Assembly (NCBI GenBank): GCA_947172415.1
Contig: OX359202.1
Span: 4,574,899 to 4,638,898, forward strand
DNA: 64,000 nt
DNA from: Chondrosia reniformis
Taxonomy: Eukaryota > Porifera > Demospongiae > Chondrillida > Chondrillidae
Reading direction: 5' to 3'
The position numbers were made by a program, and so were the translations under genes. Of the stretch, positions 24,101 through 35,500 are shown piece by piece (within the stretch, counting starts at the first letter, position 1; every line of letters starts with the position of its first letter). The notes beneath the pieces are model-generated. The model worked only from the letters and a program-made list of their open reading frames with translations. It had not been told where the DNA came from and did not search any database.

Positions 24101-27100
24101 CCAGCTGTCACAAGAATCTGAGCAGCTGCTATTGATGTCTATATGACACTTACGTACCTACATTTATGTAACTTTGAAACATGTACACAGGATGCCTGGT
24201 AAGTGGTGCCATGGTTACTGCCCTCCAGAACACTCATTGGGCACAAATATCTCACTTAATAGATAAGTGCATCTAAAGGTTGTTCTATATTTAGAAATCA
24301 CACTACATGCATGAAACCGTAGCTGTGTCAGTAAACACAGCTGGCAAATGTGCAGTTGTAAATGTAGTTATCAAATAAAAGAGACTGAGTTGATTAATAG
24401 ATTATATGATTAGAACAGTCTATTCATTGTCTGCAGATTCTATAGGTTGCCATGAAGTTTGAAATTGGCAGCAGTTGACAATCAGAACCCAAGAAAATGT
24501 ACCACATATACATTAATATCTATCAACATATAGCAAGTATTCTATATATTGAATTTCTTTGGCTTAACTTAATCACCCCAGATATGAACACTTAATTAGC
24601 ACAATATTATCACACTGGCATATATTTAAGCGAGTAACCCTCTTAATACAACCTCACTATTATTTCATTACCAGAATGAGGTAAAATAAGGTATAACTTA
24701 GAGGTAGACTTGTTAAATTTAGTTATCACTTAGCCTCTTCCTATTGGTGCATTCCTTGTGCAAGAAATCAGTCAAATTGAATAGATAAGCTAATTACCGT
24801 GTTGCAGTAGGTCAATGGAGAAGACTGCACAGGAGATGGCAGCTGTCAGAGTTAATACAATGCTCATACTCTCACCTAAGTGTAGTACAAAGTATATTGT
24901 TTGATCATGCACAGAAGAAACATGAGTAAAAAGAATTTACACCTGGTTTTATTAACAGATGGCATACTAACAAGCACTTAATTAATCAACACCCAATCGG
25001 GCTATTATTCCTTGCAAAGGTCACTAAAATTGAGAATTCTCAAAACCTTTATAGGTGTGTATTGGATGAGATTAGATTAGAAGCTTCTGAAATTATATTA
25101 TACACACTATTACAAAATGACTAATAATTATTATTATCAAAGGGCATGCTTACAATAAACAACTCAATGGTAATTGAAATTACTTCAACACTTACAGTAA
25201 CACAAAGTAATGTTATATTTTGGGCAACTAAGAAATTTGTAATAAAGATTATTTTCTAGCTCAAAATTGAGTCTTCATATTTAAGTACATAACAACTAAA
25301 ATCCAAATAATCCATGTCCTATCTTACTGTTGCTAGTTTTCATAGGTACTTAAACTGTTTAGCGACATCTCAATTATTGTTGCATAACTGCATATATTCT
25401 TGCACAATACACTTGCCACAGTAAACCATATTTAAACATACGTATATACGTAGGTACACATCTTATAGGTTGGAATCAGTTCATGGACAATGGAAAGGAT
25501 TAAGATGATTGAATTTACTCAATATAATGCATTCTGATGTTTGACAATCCAAAGATAGGAAAGAGGGCCCTTTGACTATAATGCAATTAAGTCAATGTCC
25601 ACATTAATATAAACTGAAGAATAACAACGAAACAACAAGATTATTAATTCAATCAGACTGCTCTACTTCAGCAAATACTAGAGGCATCCAAGAATCATTG
25701 ATTATATACATGGATGTACAGAATATCACTCAGACTACGTACGTATGTCTATAGAGTTTAATACTAAACAAAACACACTCTTTAAGTAAATTAAGGAAAT
25801 CAATTTACTCAAAACCATTGGTTACAGATAAAGCATTGCGGCAGACAGCCTTCCACTTCATATTCTCTATCACTGTACTTGCAAAGCTATGAGTTATGTA
25901 ATCATGGAGAAACTGTTATTCTCAAAAAGTGATGAATTACAGTGAATTACCCTCAAGTTATAATGACATACAAATAATATCACCTATTAAACTGTATATA
26001 CATATAACATAACAGAATACAGTTCAGTTTTGTCCATATTTAATCATTCATCCATGCTTAAGGACAGCTTACAGATCTATACATAATAATTAAGTAAACA
26101 ATCTATCATAATATGTAAATATACACAATAAATGTCATATCAGCATTTCAGTGTCTCAGTAGGTCAGAGATAAGACTGTAATATGTAATACTTATGTACA
26201 TAATCTGTATGTAATATCAGTAGTCTCAGTAGTCTCAGTGGGTCAAGATAAAGCTATAATTGTAGCTGTGGCCTGCCGGCAATATTGAGCCTGCACAATT
26301 GTAAGGCTACCTAACAGCCATTTAAAGGGCTTCAAAAGAGAATCCTGACCAATCATATATATCATACTTTATCATTTAAACTTCAGGACCTAGTAGGCCA
26401 CAGATTAACTAGCTATGGTTTCTCCTCTTAAAATAAGGAAGGGATCTGTCTACTTTGAATATTCAGGTCTTTGGCAAGTAAGTATATGCTTTTATGTATG
26501 AACAATTCAAAATAATGGCCAAACCATCAAAAATGACAAAATAAAGTTTCACTTTCAACAAATCTAAAAAATAGATTTAGCAATGAACAATGTGTCAGTC
26601 AACCACAAATTGAATTCCATTATGTAGAGTGTTATTTTATAAACCAATTTGAAATTCTTATGTTTCATATTCATGCAATCAAAGGTTCACCTGAAATAAG
26701 CAATCCAGTAGCTTCCCAACTGAAAGTTTACATGCAACCGGTCACACAATAGAAGTGCTGGCACAGTCATAAAATCCAGATATAGCTACAGCAGAACAAT
26801 CCCTCAAGGGGATTCCATTACCAGTCTATTGCACCAACTAGCTGCACGCAACAATAAGTAACTAACATTGATGGCTAAAGTGATAAGTCATAAATAAAAT
26901 TACTTCAGGGCCCGCATCATTTTCCAGAACTTGAACTACTGTCCCTACTTTATCATGTAGTAATTGACTGCAGGTTCATAAAAAAAAAACAAATAAAACT
27001 CCCTCACACAGAATAGGGTCGATATAGGGAAACAAAACAACCGGTACCATCCCTACATAGAGAGTACATCTGAAAAGAGCCTTGTCGGGACACTTTACCA

Positions 27101-27538
27101 ATGCATGTTATTGCAAATGCCAAGTTGGTAGGTATCTTTAGCATGTTAATCGATGTCGAAACATTCACACTAGAAAACTGCTTGAAGGCAAAATTACTTA
27201 TTTCCCAAAGGTACCTTCATATCAACAATGCATCATCACAATTATAGAAGACTAATTGATAACTAATTAATCATTTTGCACCGCGCACATTGCAATCAAC
27301 TTGATGCCCAAATTTTGTCTAATATCGTAATACAGACCTGCTCAGTTATGGACTTGCGAATCAACATTCTCTGCTTGCGGACAGAAACATTTGGTGGGTC
27401 GGAAACTGGAACAATTTCAGTTTTGTGTAGCACATAATGGTGAATGACATTGTACAGTCTCCATATGTCTAACTCTTCCTGAAACCTGCGGGATCTCGAA
27501 AAGTACAAGTTCATCAACTTCTTCAGTAAGCCGGCCAT
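15166..27538 (-). CDS. SETD9: SETD9-like SET-domain protein, 6 exons
   Basis: Exons (5' to 3'): 27338-27538, 23326-23464, 20026-20087, 16206-16331, 15538-15701, 15166-15463; 990 nt, 329 residues, phases consistent. The protein starts MAGLLKKLMNLYFSRSRRFQ, like human SETD9 (MPGRLLRGLWQRWRRYK). Next come VILAGSVVPGAVICFFPGTI (human VFVTKGLVPKGAVVSMYPGT), ENNPYLMQRLDRAIVDG, HAVGHLIRHSPEAMMTNV with YLMHLFPN, and TIVFVAARHIRNEELFLKF (human VVLVALRDINQGEELFSNY). SET proteins use S-adenosylmethionine to methylate lysine; the substrate of SETD9 is unknown. Key positions are altered: the usual NHS reads RHS, and the Tyr after EEL is Phe. The C-terminus extends about 45 residues past the human end unless a missed intron removes it. 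It shares a 100-bp divergent promoter with the TGF-beta gene. Confidence 0.8.
15915..16141 (+). repeat. Dispersed repeat D with hammerhead-like core
   Basis: Contains GACTCCCAGGATCA, then CTGATGA, a stem-like block (AGGGTGGAATTCCC), then AGAAACGGCTGTCTG. The core is followed by a GA-rich stretch, TCCTGTATCCTCATCCAAAG, and a tail ending near GGTTTCTTAGATTT. It is flanked by about 50-bp direct repeats starting TAACTCACTGCAATGTAGAG (15881 and 16142). Other copies or parts lie at about 18775-18890, 29800-29895, 31850-32065 (minus), 34232-34370, 37722-37850, 46015-46050 and 62390-62450. Confidence 0.75.
17413..17531. repeat. Foldback repeat with hammerhead-like loop
   Basis: Arms AGCTATCTGCAACGAAAAT and its approximate reverse complement enclose GAGCTAGATTGAACGT, a spacer, then CTGATGAAGACCTATGGGTC and AAAACGTTCAATCTAGCTC. 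The CTGATGA / short stem / AAAAC arrangement resembles a type III-like hammerhead with one core substitution. Confidence 0.6.
18205..18345 (+). repeat. Foldback repeat E, relative of copies at 56.8 and 63.9 kb
   Basis: ATCATTGAACTCTGGATATT and TATAGTGTTCAATGATGATG form inverted ends around CCTGAGGAGTGCAATGAGC and GGGAAACAGAGTCTCCCCC. The order of blocks matches the repeat at about 56795-56940, with a degraded core. Confidence 0.6.
18346..20025. other. Part of SETD9 intron 3
   Basis: Intron sequence with one copy of repeat D (about 18775-18890). Hydrophobic open stretches near 18520 and 19060 look like membrane segments but are not needed by the SETD9 model. Confidence 0.5.
18775..18890 (+). 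repeat. Repeat D, 3' part
   Basis: CTTGTATCCTCATCCAAAGC through GGTGTGTTAGATTATTA, matching the 3' half of the element at 15915-16141. The hammerhead-like head is absent. Confidence 0.75.
21985..22435. repeat. 20-bp minisatellite, ~22 copies (SETD9 intron 2)
   Basis: Unit TTATTACTGTTCAATAGAGG with A/T variants at one position (CAATAG or CAAAAG) and a higher-order repeat of about 180 bp containing CTATTATTTACTGGTC. Confidence 0.93.
23465..27337. other. SETD9 intron 1
   Basis: AT-rich intron. It includes three copies of a 23-bp ATATTTAACAATACATAATA unit (about 23565-23640) and a fragment near 27010-27066 ending CATCCCTACATAGAG, the word seen in the 293-bp repeat. No exon is supported. Confidence 0.55.
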
Positions 27539-27638
27539 ATTTAATTAGCGATTCTACAAGCGTGGGCGTTTGACTTTATAAAAAGGCTTCGTCCACCGCC
27601 TCCCGCTAAGAGTGCCCTTTGGGGAGTTCAAGTGCAAA
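27539..27638. promoter_or_regulatory. Divergent promoter between SETD9 and TGF-beta
   Basis: Only 100 bp separate the two start codons. On the plus strand TATAAAAA (27577-27584) sits about 55 bp before the TGF-beta ATG, so its 5' leader should be about 25-30 nt. A GC-rich word CGTGGGCGT lies just upstream. No separate TATA element is visible for SETD9. Confidence 0.7.
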
Positions 27639-29062
27639 ATGAGTAACAGCCGATTCACCCTCACTTTAGCGACAATTTATCTGTGTCTGAGTCTCATTGA
27701 TAGCAAGTTAAATCCAAGAACAATAAATAAAAGCTACCTTTCCGAGCGAGACGTCGAGACCCCTCAGAAACAGGTGCAGTTTCCATCAATTGACAGCGAA
27801 GAAGTGGAAACGAAGTCAGAACGTGTAGAAATCTTTTTCAATGAATTTTATCGAGAAAGAGTTGGTGTTTTTGAGGACGAAGAATGGAATCTTATACCGG
27901 TCGATTTAAAAAATAGCAGTCTATTTGCCAATACCGTCCAAGTCGTCGAAAGCCAATCAGGTAAATACACTATATAGTCAAGAGATTACGCTGTACAATT
28001 AATGTGTTATATAATGATAGCTTGGGCACTCCATGTCTGTCGACTAATCACCTTTATTCATACAATTGTGCTGTTCAAATGGTTTCACCGTCTAGTGTGA
28101 CGATACGTATTAAGTCTGCCTTTAACATTCTACAGACAATAATCTCTCAAATTTGTTTTGTCCAATTAGATAACGTATTGGTGACGTTGAGTGATGTGTC
28201 AACAAAACGATACGAATATGACCTTAGAAAATCTGACCTCGAGACACAGAGGTTGGTTGCAGCGGAATTGAGAGTCCTTCTTGACTGTGATGTATACCAG
28301 TCATCGTCAGAGGAGGAGGAAGGCAAAGAGCAAGATGTTCTGTTTGAAGTGTACCACCATACAGTTTTGAGCAGAAAGAACAAACTACCACTCAAGCGAC
28401 GCATTCTAAAGAAGCCTGCCCGCCTTTGTCAAGAGCACAGTATAGTCTTTGACATCACAGCAGCTGTTCGTCAGTGGATGGTTGCACCAATTGACATTCA
28501 TGAAATATCAATTGAGGTTCGTCATGCTGATGGACGTCCCCTACAATCAACTGACCACATTAATTTGGACTTGGATGGAGTTCAGTTTCCAGTTAATCCA
28601 TTGGATATAAAATGGGATACATCACCAGTTTTAGTGCTCTATCTTTTTGATGAAGAGGGAGTTTCTTATGAAGATGTCACTCATCTCCTTTCTAAAGAGA
28701 AAGAAATAGTAAAACGATCAGTCATATCGGTGCCAGAGTCGGAGATATCAGTGTCAGAGTCAAGTTGCAGACTTGTGAAACGAGATGTATATGTAGCAGA
28801 TATTGGTCTCCAAGATATAAAGTTTCCCACGCGTATAAACCTCAATTATTGTGCTGGGAGCTGTAACTGGCCATTTCCAGATGAAGTTAATGCACCACGC
28901 AGTGCATGGATGCAGGGAAGAATATCACACCTTTCGGGAGAGATGCCTCCACCTTGCTGTGCTCCGAAAGATTTTGATCCTGTAGTTATTTCACGAAAGA
29001 TTGGAAATATAATGGAAACTAAGGTTGAAATGATCAAGGTCTCTAGCTGTGAATGTAAATAG
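27639..29062 (+). CDS. TGF-beta superfamily ligand precursor, 2 exons
   Basis: Exons 27639-27960 and 28170-29062 (phase-1 intron, GTAAAT donor, CCAATTAG acceptor) give 404 residues. I choose the ATG at 27639 because MSNSRFTLTLATIYLCLSLI is a typical signal peptide; an in-frame GTG upstream is unlikely to be used. The long middle is a latency-type propeptide. Basic sites suited to furin-like cleavage include RRILKKPAR and KEKEIVKRS. The C-terminal about 100 residues form the cystine knot: first Cys in SSCRLVKRDVYV, then NYCAGSCNWPF, PPCCAPKDF and the terminal SSCECK, giving the seven canonical cysteines. The Trp residues usual after the first cysteine are absent. Such ligands are secreted dimers that signal through Ser/Thr kinase receptors. 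The subfamily (BMP, activin or TGF-beta sensu stricto) is unresolved. Confidence 0.93.
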
Positions 29063-29454
29063 GCCAAACAACCCCTGTACCTCCTCCCTCTCCACCATTT
29101 TAACTGGACCACTGACTAAAAAGTGTAAATATTACTGTTATTTGTCTTTTAAACACTAATTTATTTAAAGATGTGGCACGTAATGGCCACTTTTAATTTT
29201 TATTGGCAGATGTATTATTAATTTTGTTATGATGTAGAAAGTTTAGTTTTATTGCTGTTTGTGTAAATTTTATTTTATTCATTAATTTTAAGTGTTGAAA
29301 TTAAACTGCTGACCACTGATATACTCACATACACTTAAACTATAGGCTATATAGATAGATAAATATAGGCAGACTATATTCTTAGTCTGTTATTATTGGA
29401 TAATTTTATGAATCTTCTTTACAGGTGTCACTGATCATCTTGCAATAATTATTA

Positions 29455-29460
29455 AATAAA
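29455..29460 (+). terminator. Poly(A) signal candidate for the TGF-beta gene
   Basis: AATAAA about 390 bp past the stop codon and about 80 bp before the convergent end of PNPT1. Confidence 0.5.
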
Positions 29461-29541
29461 TTAGCTAATTAAATGTTTGAAATTTGAGTTAATGGCATAC
29501 ATGCTATGGTATATACGTATATAGAGAAATTTTCAAAACAG

Positions 29542-32500
29542 TCAACGAATAATTTTGAATCCTTCAACTTTGTTTCCTGTATTGCTTTTCTTCCTTTTGC
29601 TGACAGTGGGTGGGTCTGAGGGAGTGGACACTGTAGGAAGTGGTTTTAGAACTTTGCTCGATAGCCTAGGAGTGTTAGTCACTGGATCCTCTCCAAAGTA
29701 CTTCACATCTACAACATCTCCCTCTTTGAGACCCAATTCACTGGGATGTCTAACCTGCGTTGGTGAAGAAGCAGCAAGAGCAATTTATGTACATGTATAG
29801 ATCAAGAAGACAAAGACTCCCAGGGTCACTAGAATCCCAGACACAGTTGTCTGGCCCAATGGAGAAGAATAGAAGGAGAAAACTCGTGTTCTCAATATTG
29901 TGAGGATATAATACATAAGGAATGAGTAAGAGGGTAGAGAGAGGATTTTAGTATATATTTACAAAACAAAACAAGAGGAGCTTTGAGGCTCATGTACAGG
30001 GGGAATTTGATCTGATGGTGTCGATAGTCAACATGAGGTTTACAATCAATGAATGTGGCAGGTCAGAAATATGCATTTAATTAAATTATGATATGTACAT
30101 AAAGCAGGAGTATCTATACATGTCTTCTTGCTATATACACCAGTTATGATGAGCACCTTGACACTTGTATACCATGCTTGAATATGATATAGCATATTAC
30201 TTTCCTCTCAAATATGATGTATAATGGTTGTGGTTTTACTATCACTCCTATACAGCAGTCTCATACTTGAATACAGTTGTGTTCGGGAGAGATACAATAT
30301 GGGATAGGTCAATGGGATACACTACTTATGTAGTACTGAATGTATCTTTCCAGTGCTTGAGCACACATTCATATGCGTATTGTCTTTCTCAATTCATTAC
30401 CACCCATAAGTATCCTTCTACAATAACACCTTCACCACCTGTCATCACCATCATTGATATTTATTACTCCCTATTTTAATTGCTAACAAAGGCCCTCACA
30501 GTCATTTCTAATTGTTGCTGAAGCTTGCTAATCTGTAATTCATTCGATTGTATACAAACATGACATGTAATTTCTTCCTTTCTCCATCTCTTTATGTATG
30601 AATGCATCTATAATTATATGAAAAGGAGCTAATTGCATAATTTTCAGTGATTGCTATATGTTTATGTATATATACACTGCAGGTTAGAATATATACAAAT
30701 ATGTATGTACTGTATAATACGTATGCATAAACAGATTATAAGTAGATAGATAGAGATACTTACGGGCTTATGGTCCATTTGAGAGAGGTGAAGCAGTGCT
30801 TTGGCAGGTTTTCTGTACTCGTTTCCAACAATGAGTTCAACCATTACACCATAATTTCTGAATATTAACAGTTAAAAGGAAGTCATATGCCATTGGTTGC
30901 AACATATATGGCAGGGATGTTGACATAAGACAAGCCAAACAAGGCAGTGGTCATACTGTGGATGTGGCTATATTGACATCACACCAACATACTCTTCTAT
31001 TCCAGGCAAGAATTTGTGAACACAGACCATTACTAGGAGATTGGAATGAACTTAATAACATAAACACAAACCTGACTTCCACTATCTTTGCTTTATAAAT
31101 TTCTCCAAATGTCAACTCTATACCCTAAATGGTTCAAGAATAAATAAAAACTGAACTCCCAGCAATGCTTTCATTCAATAAAACATTATGAAAACGTACA
31201 AATGTTACATGTTAAGTAAGAATGTAAATTATACAGAGACAATTGACAGAAGTGAACCAATATTAAAAGTTGATTAATTAATTTTACAGCTATTTTAGGG
31301 TTACCATGGTAACTAATCATTAAGCTACATTAATGACAAGCCATACATCTCAGCCCTAAGTACAGAGTACACCATGTAGTACACTACACCAACCTCAAAA
31401 CCTAAAGCAACTGTCACTTGTTAACCAACAAATTAGTCAAACACTTAGGGCAATGATACTTATGTGCTAGCTATCAGACACCTTGGGAAAAGGTAGCCAA
31501 TGTTCTATTCCTGGGTTCCATGCAACTTTAGTCATATTTTAGTTGACAAGTCCCTTCTATCAATATGAATATGTATGTACTGTACTTGAAAATTGCCAGG
31601 AAATGCTAAACTTACATCCTCCATCATGGCCTCGAGCCTCTCTTTAACATCGTCCATAATGTCTCGTGAAGGTGCGTATATGGACATACATTCATCATCC
31701 ACAGTTTGTACGTCAGCCCCTACCATAAATGAGGTTAAAGGCTCCAAATATACAACCACAGAAGTTGTTGCTATGACGATGAGTATACAGGAGGGAGTTT
31801 AGTAATTGATGATTTATTGGTTGAGACGGCTATTTATTGTGGTCCAAGAATACTCCAACACACCATTTTTCTTATATGCCATATCTATTTTAGAGTAAAG
31901 GTCTATATGAAATAAACCTTTGGATGAGGATACAGGAGTTTTCTCCTTTTATTTCTCTTCTCCACTGGGCTAGACATTTCTAACTGGAAATTCCACCCTT
32001 TATCAGTGACCCTGGGTATCTTTGTCTTCTTCTTGATCTTTTGTGAGCCCTTGGTTCCATGAAATGTACAACAGAGATTACACATGAAACAATACCTGTT
32101 TCCTCTATTAGGGCCTTTACCCTGTGACCGCCAGCACCAACTATATTCAGCCTCTTTCGGGATGGAATCAGTATTGTTTCTGAGGAAATAAGAGATTAAC
32201 TCAATAACAGTAACACTATAAGGACACCATATATGTGATACATAATTAGGTATGGATGGATTACATCTGTCATTAACCGTATGCAGGGCAATTATCCCTG
32301 ATATTGTGTCTCGGGGAGTCTTGAATAGAATCCATCTTGTCCAAAACTCTAAGTCGAGCATCTAGAAAGTAAGATCAATTTACAATATATACCATGCATA
32401 ATGAACATAGTGGAAGAAAAAATACAGTTGAGTACCTGGTCTTGCGACATACCCCTTGAGGACCATAAAAACAAAATGACATATAGTATGGGAAAAGCAC

Positions 32501-35500
32501 CCAAAACAAACACATCCTTAATAGTGCGTTGACCAACTATTTTCAAGGAATTTATAGCTTGATGGAAGTATGTATAGTTTGTGTAGGAGCGACACTTAAC
32601 ATCATAATGGTACATTAGTAGGAATGTCACATAACACTTTAAAATTCATACTTCAATTCCTAACCATTAGTCCATACATTAACTGACACCATCCAGCCGT
32701 TTGTTTTTCTAACAAACTTATGAATTGCCATAGAGCAAACCCACATTTGGTCTACAAATCACCTGCAGACTCCCTACAATACCTCCTTCAATGGGCCTTC
32801 CAAACACTCCTTAGACACACATCAATGAATACCAATCTGCACACGCCCCATTTGGGCAATACACAGCTTGACATTTGTTAATAAATAAGCTTTAAGCAGC
32901 TGTCTATTTGCAGACCTGAATTGTAAGCTCACTTTTAGACTTGGAAAGAGCTTCTTCAATTATTGAAAGAGGCAGGCCATTGAGGCCCTTAATATCACAC
33001 TAAATGAGAAGACAATATGTATGGCTAAAACGGTTCATCTAAGCAAATCACACTCTATTTATGAGCATATAGGACAGATGTGAATTAGACTAAAATGATA
33101 TAAATAAATAAAACAATGCACCCACTGTATCCTATGTATATATGTAGTAAAAGAAGACAATAAAAATGTCCATATATGGTCACATTGAGAGCACTATTCT
33201 TTAATAATACATTCTGGTCAACTGAGCAGAACATACAGCTGGTGATACAACACAGGGAAACCTGACAACTTGTGTACCTGCAGGGAAGTGACACCAGACC
33301 TTGTCCCAGCAACCTTAAAGTCCATATTACCTGTAGCGTCCTCTATTCCCTAGCATTGAGAAGGAAATGATGATTATTATTAAAATTTAACAAGGATTCT
33401 ACCATCTCATACATGAGGCGTTCAGTGTTTTGTCTATAAAATCCTACAGTGGAGTTTGGTTTGGTAATCTTATTTAAATTGGGAAAGCCACTAGCCAAAG
33501 GCTACTCCGAAGGCACCCACAAAATGCAGAAAAAGAAAATCAAATAATATATATAAAGGATCATCAGTCATATGATTCAAGTGAAGAAATAATAAATTCA
33601 TGTAAGACATACGTTCATCCACTGGAGTATTTAGGAGGTGATTTTGGTGCTAGTTTCAGTTCAAGTGTGCATTGAAAACCCATCTCGCACCCTTTCTCTG
33701 TATCACTCCTACAACTATATCTTAGCACCTAGCCTTACAGATTTCTATATCCACCCCTGCCTTATCACTAATACAGCCAGCATAAAACACAACCATTTAA
33801 TTATAGGCGCATCCAGTGACAGGTCACTATCTCAGGTGTAAAAACCAGGTGCAAAGGGCGAGGTTCATTTTAACCTTCAAAAGGATAGCTGTACTAACAG
33901 CTGTGACATGCCTAAATGCTATACTTACTGTCAAAATAGATTAGCAGTTATTAGGATCAATTAAGAAAGTTATTTCTTAGCTTTTAAACATGAAGTTAGA
34001 ATCTTATTAACGTGTGAAAAATGTCAAACTCTGTTTATTGAATGTAGGAACACTGTATTACAAAGCAAATCACAAATTATACCATTATAGGAGAAATATG
34101 ACTACATCATCTAACAAATTAGTTGATGAGATCTCTACTAAAAATGATTTCATATCTAAGAGATTGTAAGGCAGTTTGTAAAGACAAATACGTATATGCT
34201 GCAGTCAAGTTAAAAGGATAAATACGTATATGGTCCAGTGGAACAGAAGAATTAGGAGAAGACTCTTGTATCTTCATCCAAAGGACCAATGGTTTAGTTC
34301 CCTAATGGGACTATTACTGTAGAATAGATGTACGTATATAGTAATAGTGTTTTAGATACTGTAACTCATTTGTCCCCAACTACATATATACCATTTTTAT
34401 CCACCCACTTAATAATTTAACACTCTTACAAGGAGATCAGTCAGGACGGCATGTTTGATGATTTGTCCCTCTGGTGTACATCTGGAGGCCAGTCCGCAAG
34501 CCACACCCGCCACTGGTTGGCTGATCGGTACACCAGCATCATACAGTGCCAAGCTACCACCACATACGGTTGCCATGGACGAGGAACCTAGACAGAAATT
34601 ACATTAATTCATCCACACCATTTAATTCAGCAACTATTATTACAAAAGAATTTGATAAAATTGATCTGTTGTTTTTGTAATGATATAATATAAAACCTGT
34701 CACAATCAGATGCAATAGGAAAACAATTATGTAAGTGATGCAGTTGCAAGTAGCACTTCCTTTTCCACTAAATAGGACCTGACCAGTTCTACTGCTTGGC
34801 TTCATTATTGAGGTTGGTAGGCAACCACAGACCAGCCATACAAGCAAATCATATGCAAATTGAAATACATAGCATGATATTCTGTTTCCTTCATTAGACA
34901 CCATATCAAATATCACCTGTCTCACATTGTGATAAATGACCTTGAGAATATCCTGCCCAATCGGGTGTGATTGCTGTCATATCACCATTTAATTACCTTG
35001 TTTGGCAGAGAGAGGATAATGCAAGGGAGACCATCCCATTAAAAGTAGGCTGGGAAATGCTGGAAATGGTTGTGGTGCAACAGGAAGAATCAAGCACCCA
35101 GCCATAGCAACTCTAGATCATTTAACTATTTGAAATAGCTCTGTGTCCCAAATTGTCCAATCAGATTTACGTACTTACCATTAGAATCAAGGACTTGTGA
35201 AGTTAAACGAATGGTAAATGGAAAATCTGGTGGCAGTACAGTCCTTAGTCCTCTCTCCCCTAAAACTCCATGGCCAACATCTCTTCTATTTGGCAGCATG
35301 GATGGCTTGACTTCATTAGTTGCATAAGGTGGAAACTACGTACATGTATCAACAATAATACCAGAGATACAGTGTGGTAATTTCAAGTGAAAAACCACAT
35401 GGAATTTGCCTTTTCCACAGGAATGGTAACTTTAAATACTAATAAAATTCATAGCATGGAAATGAATTTGATTCTCACAAGTTAAAAAGTTTAATTCTAT

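Noticed and set aside
24795-24885. Exon-like hydrophobic segment (SMSIVLTLTAAISCAVFSID) with plausible splice sites
   Set aside because: Inclusion is unnecessary for the SETD9 model and has no counterpart in the family.
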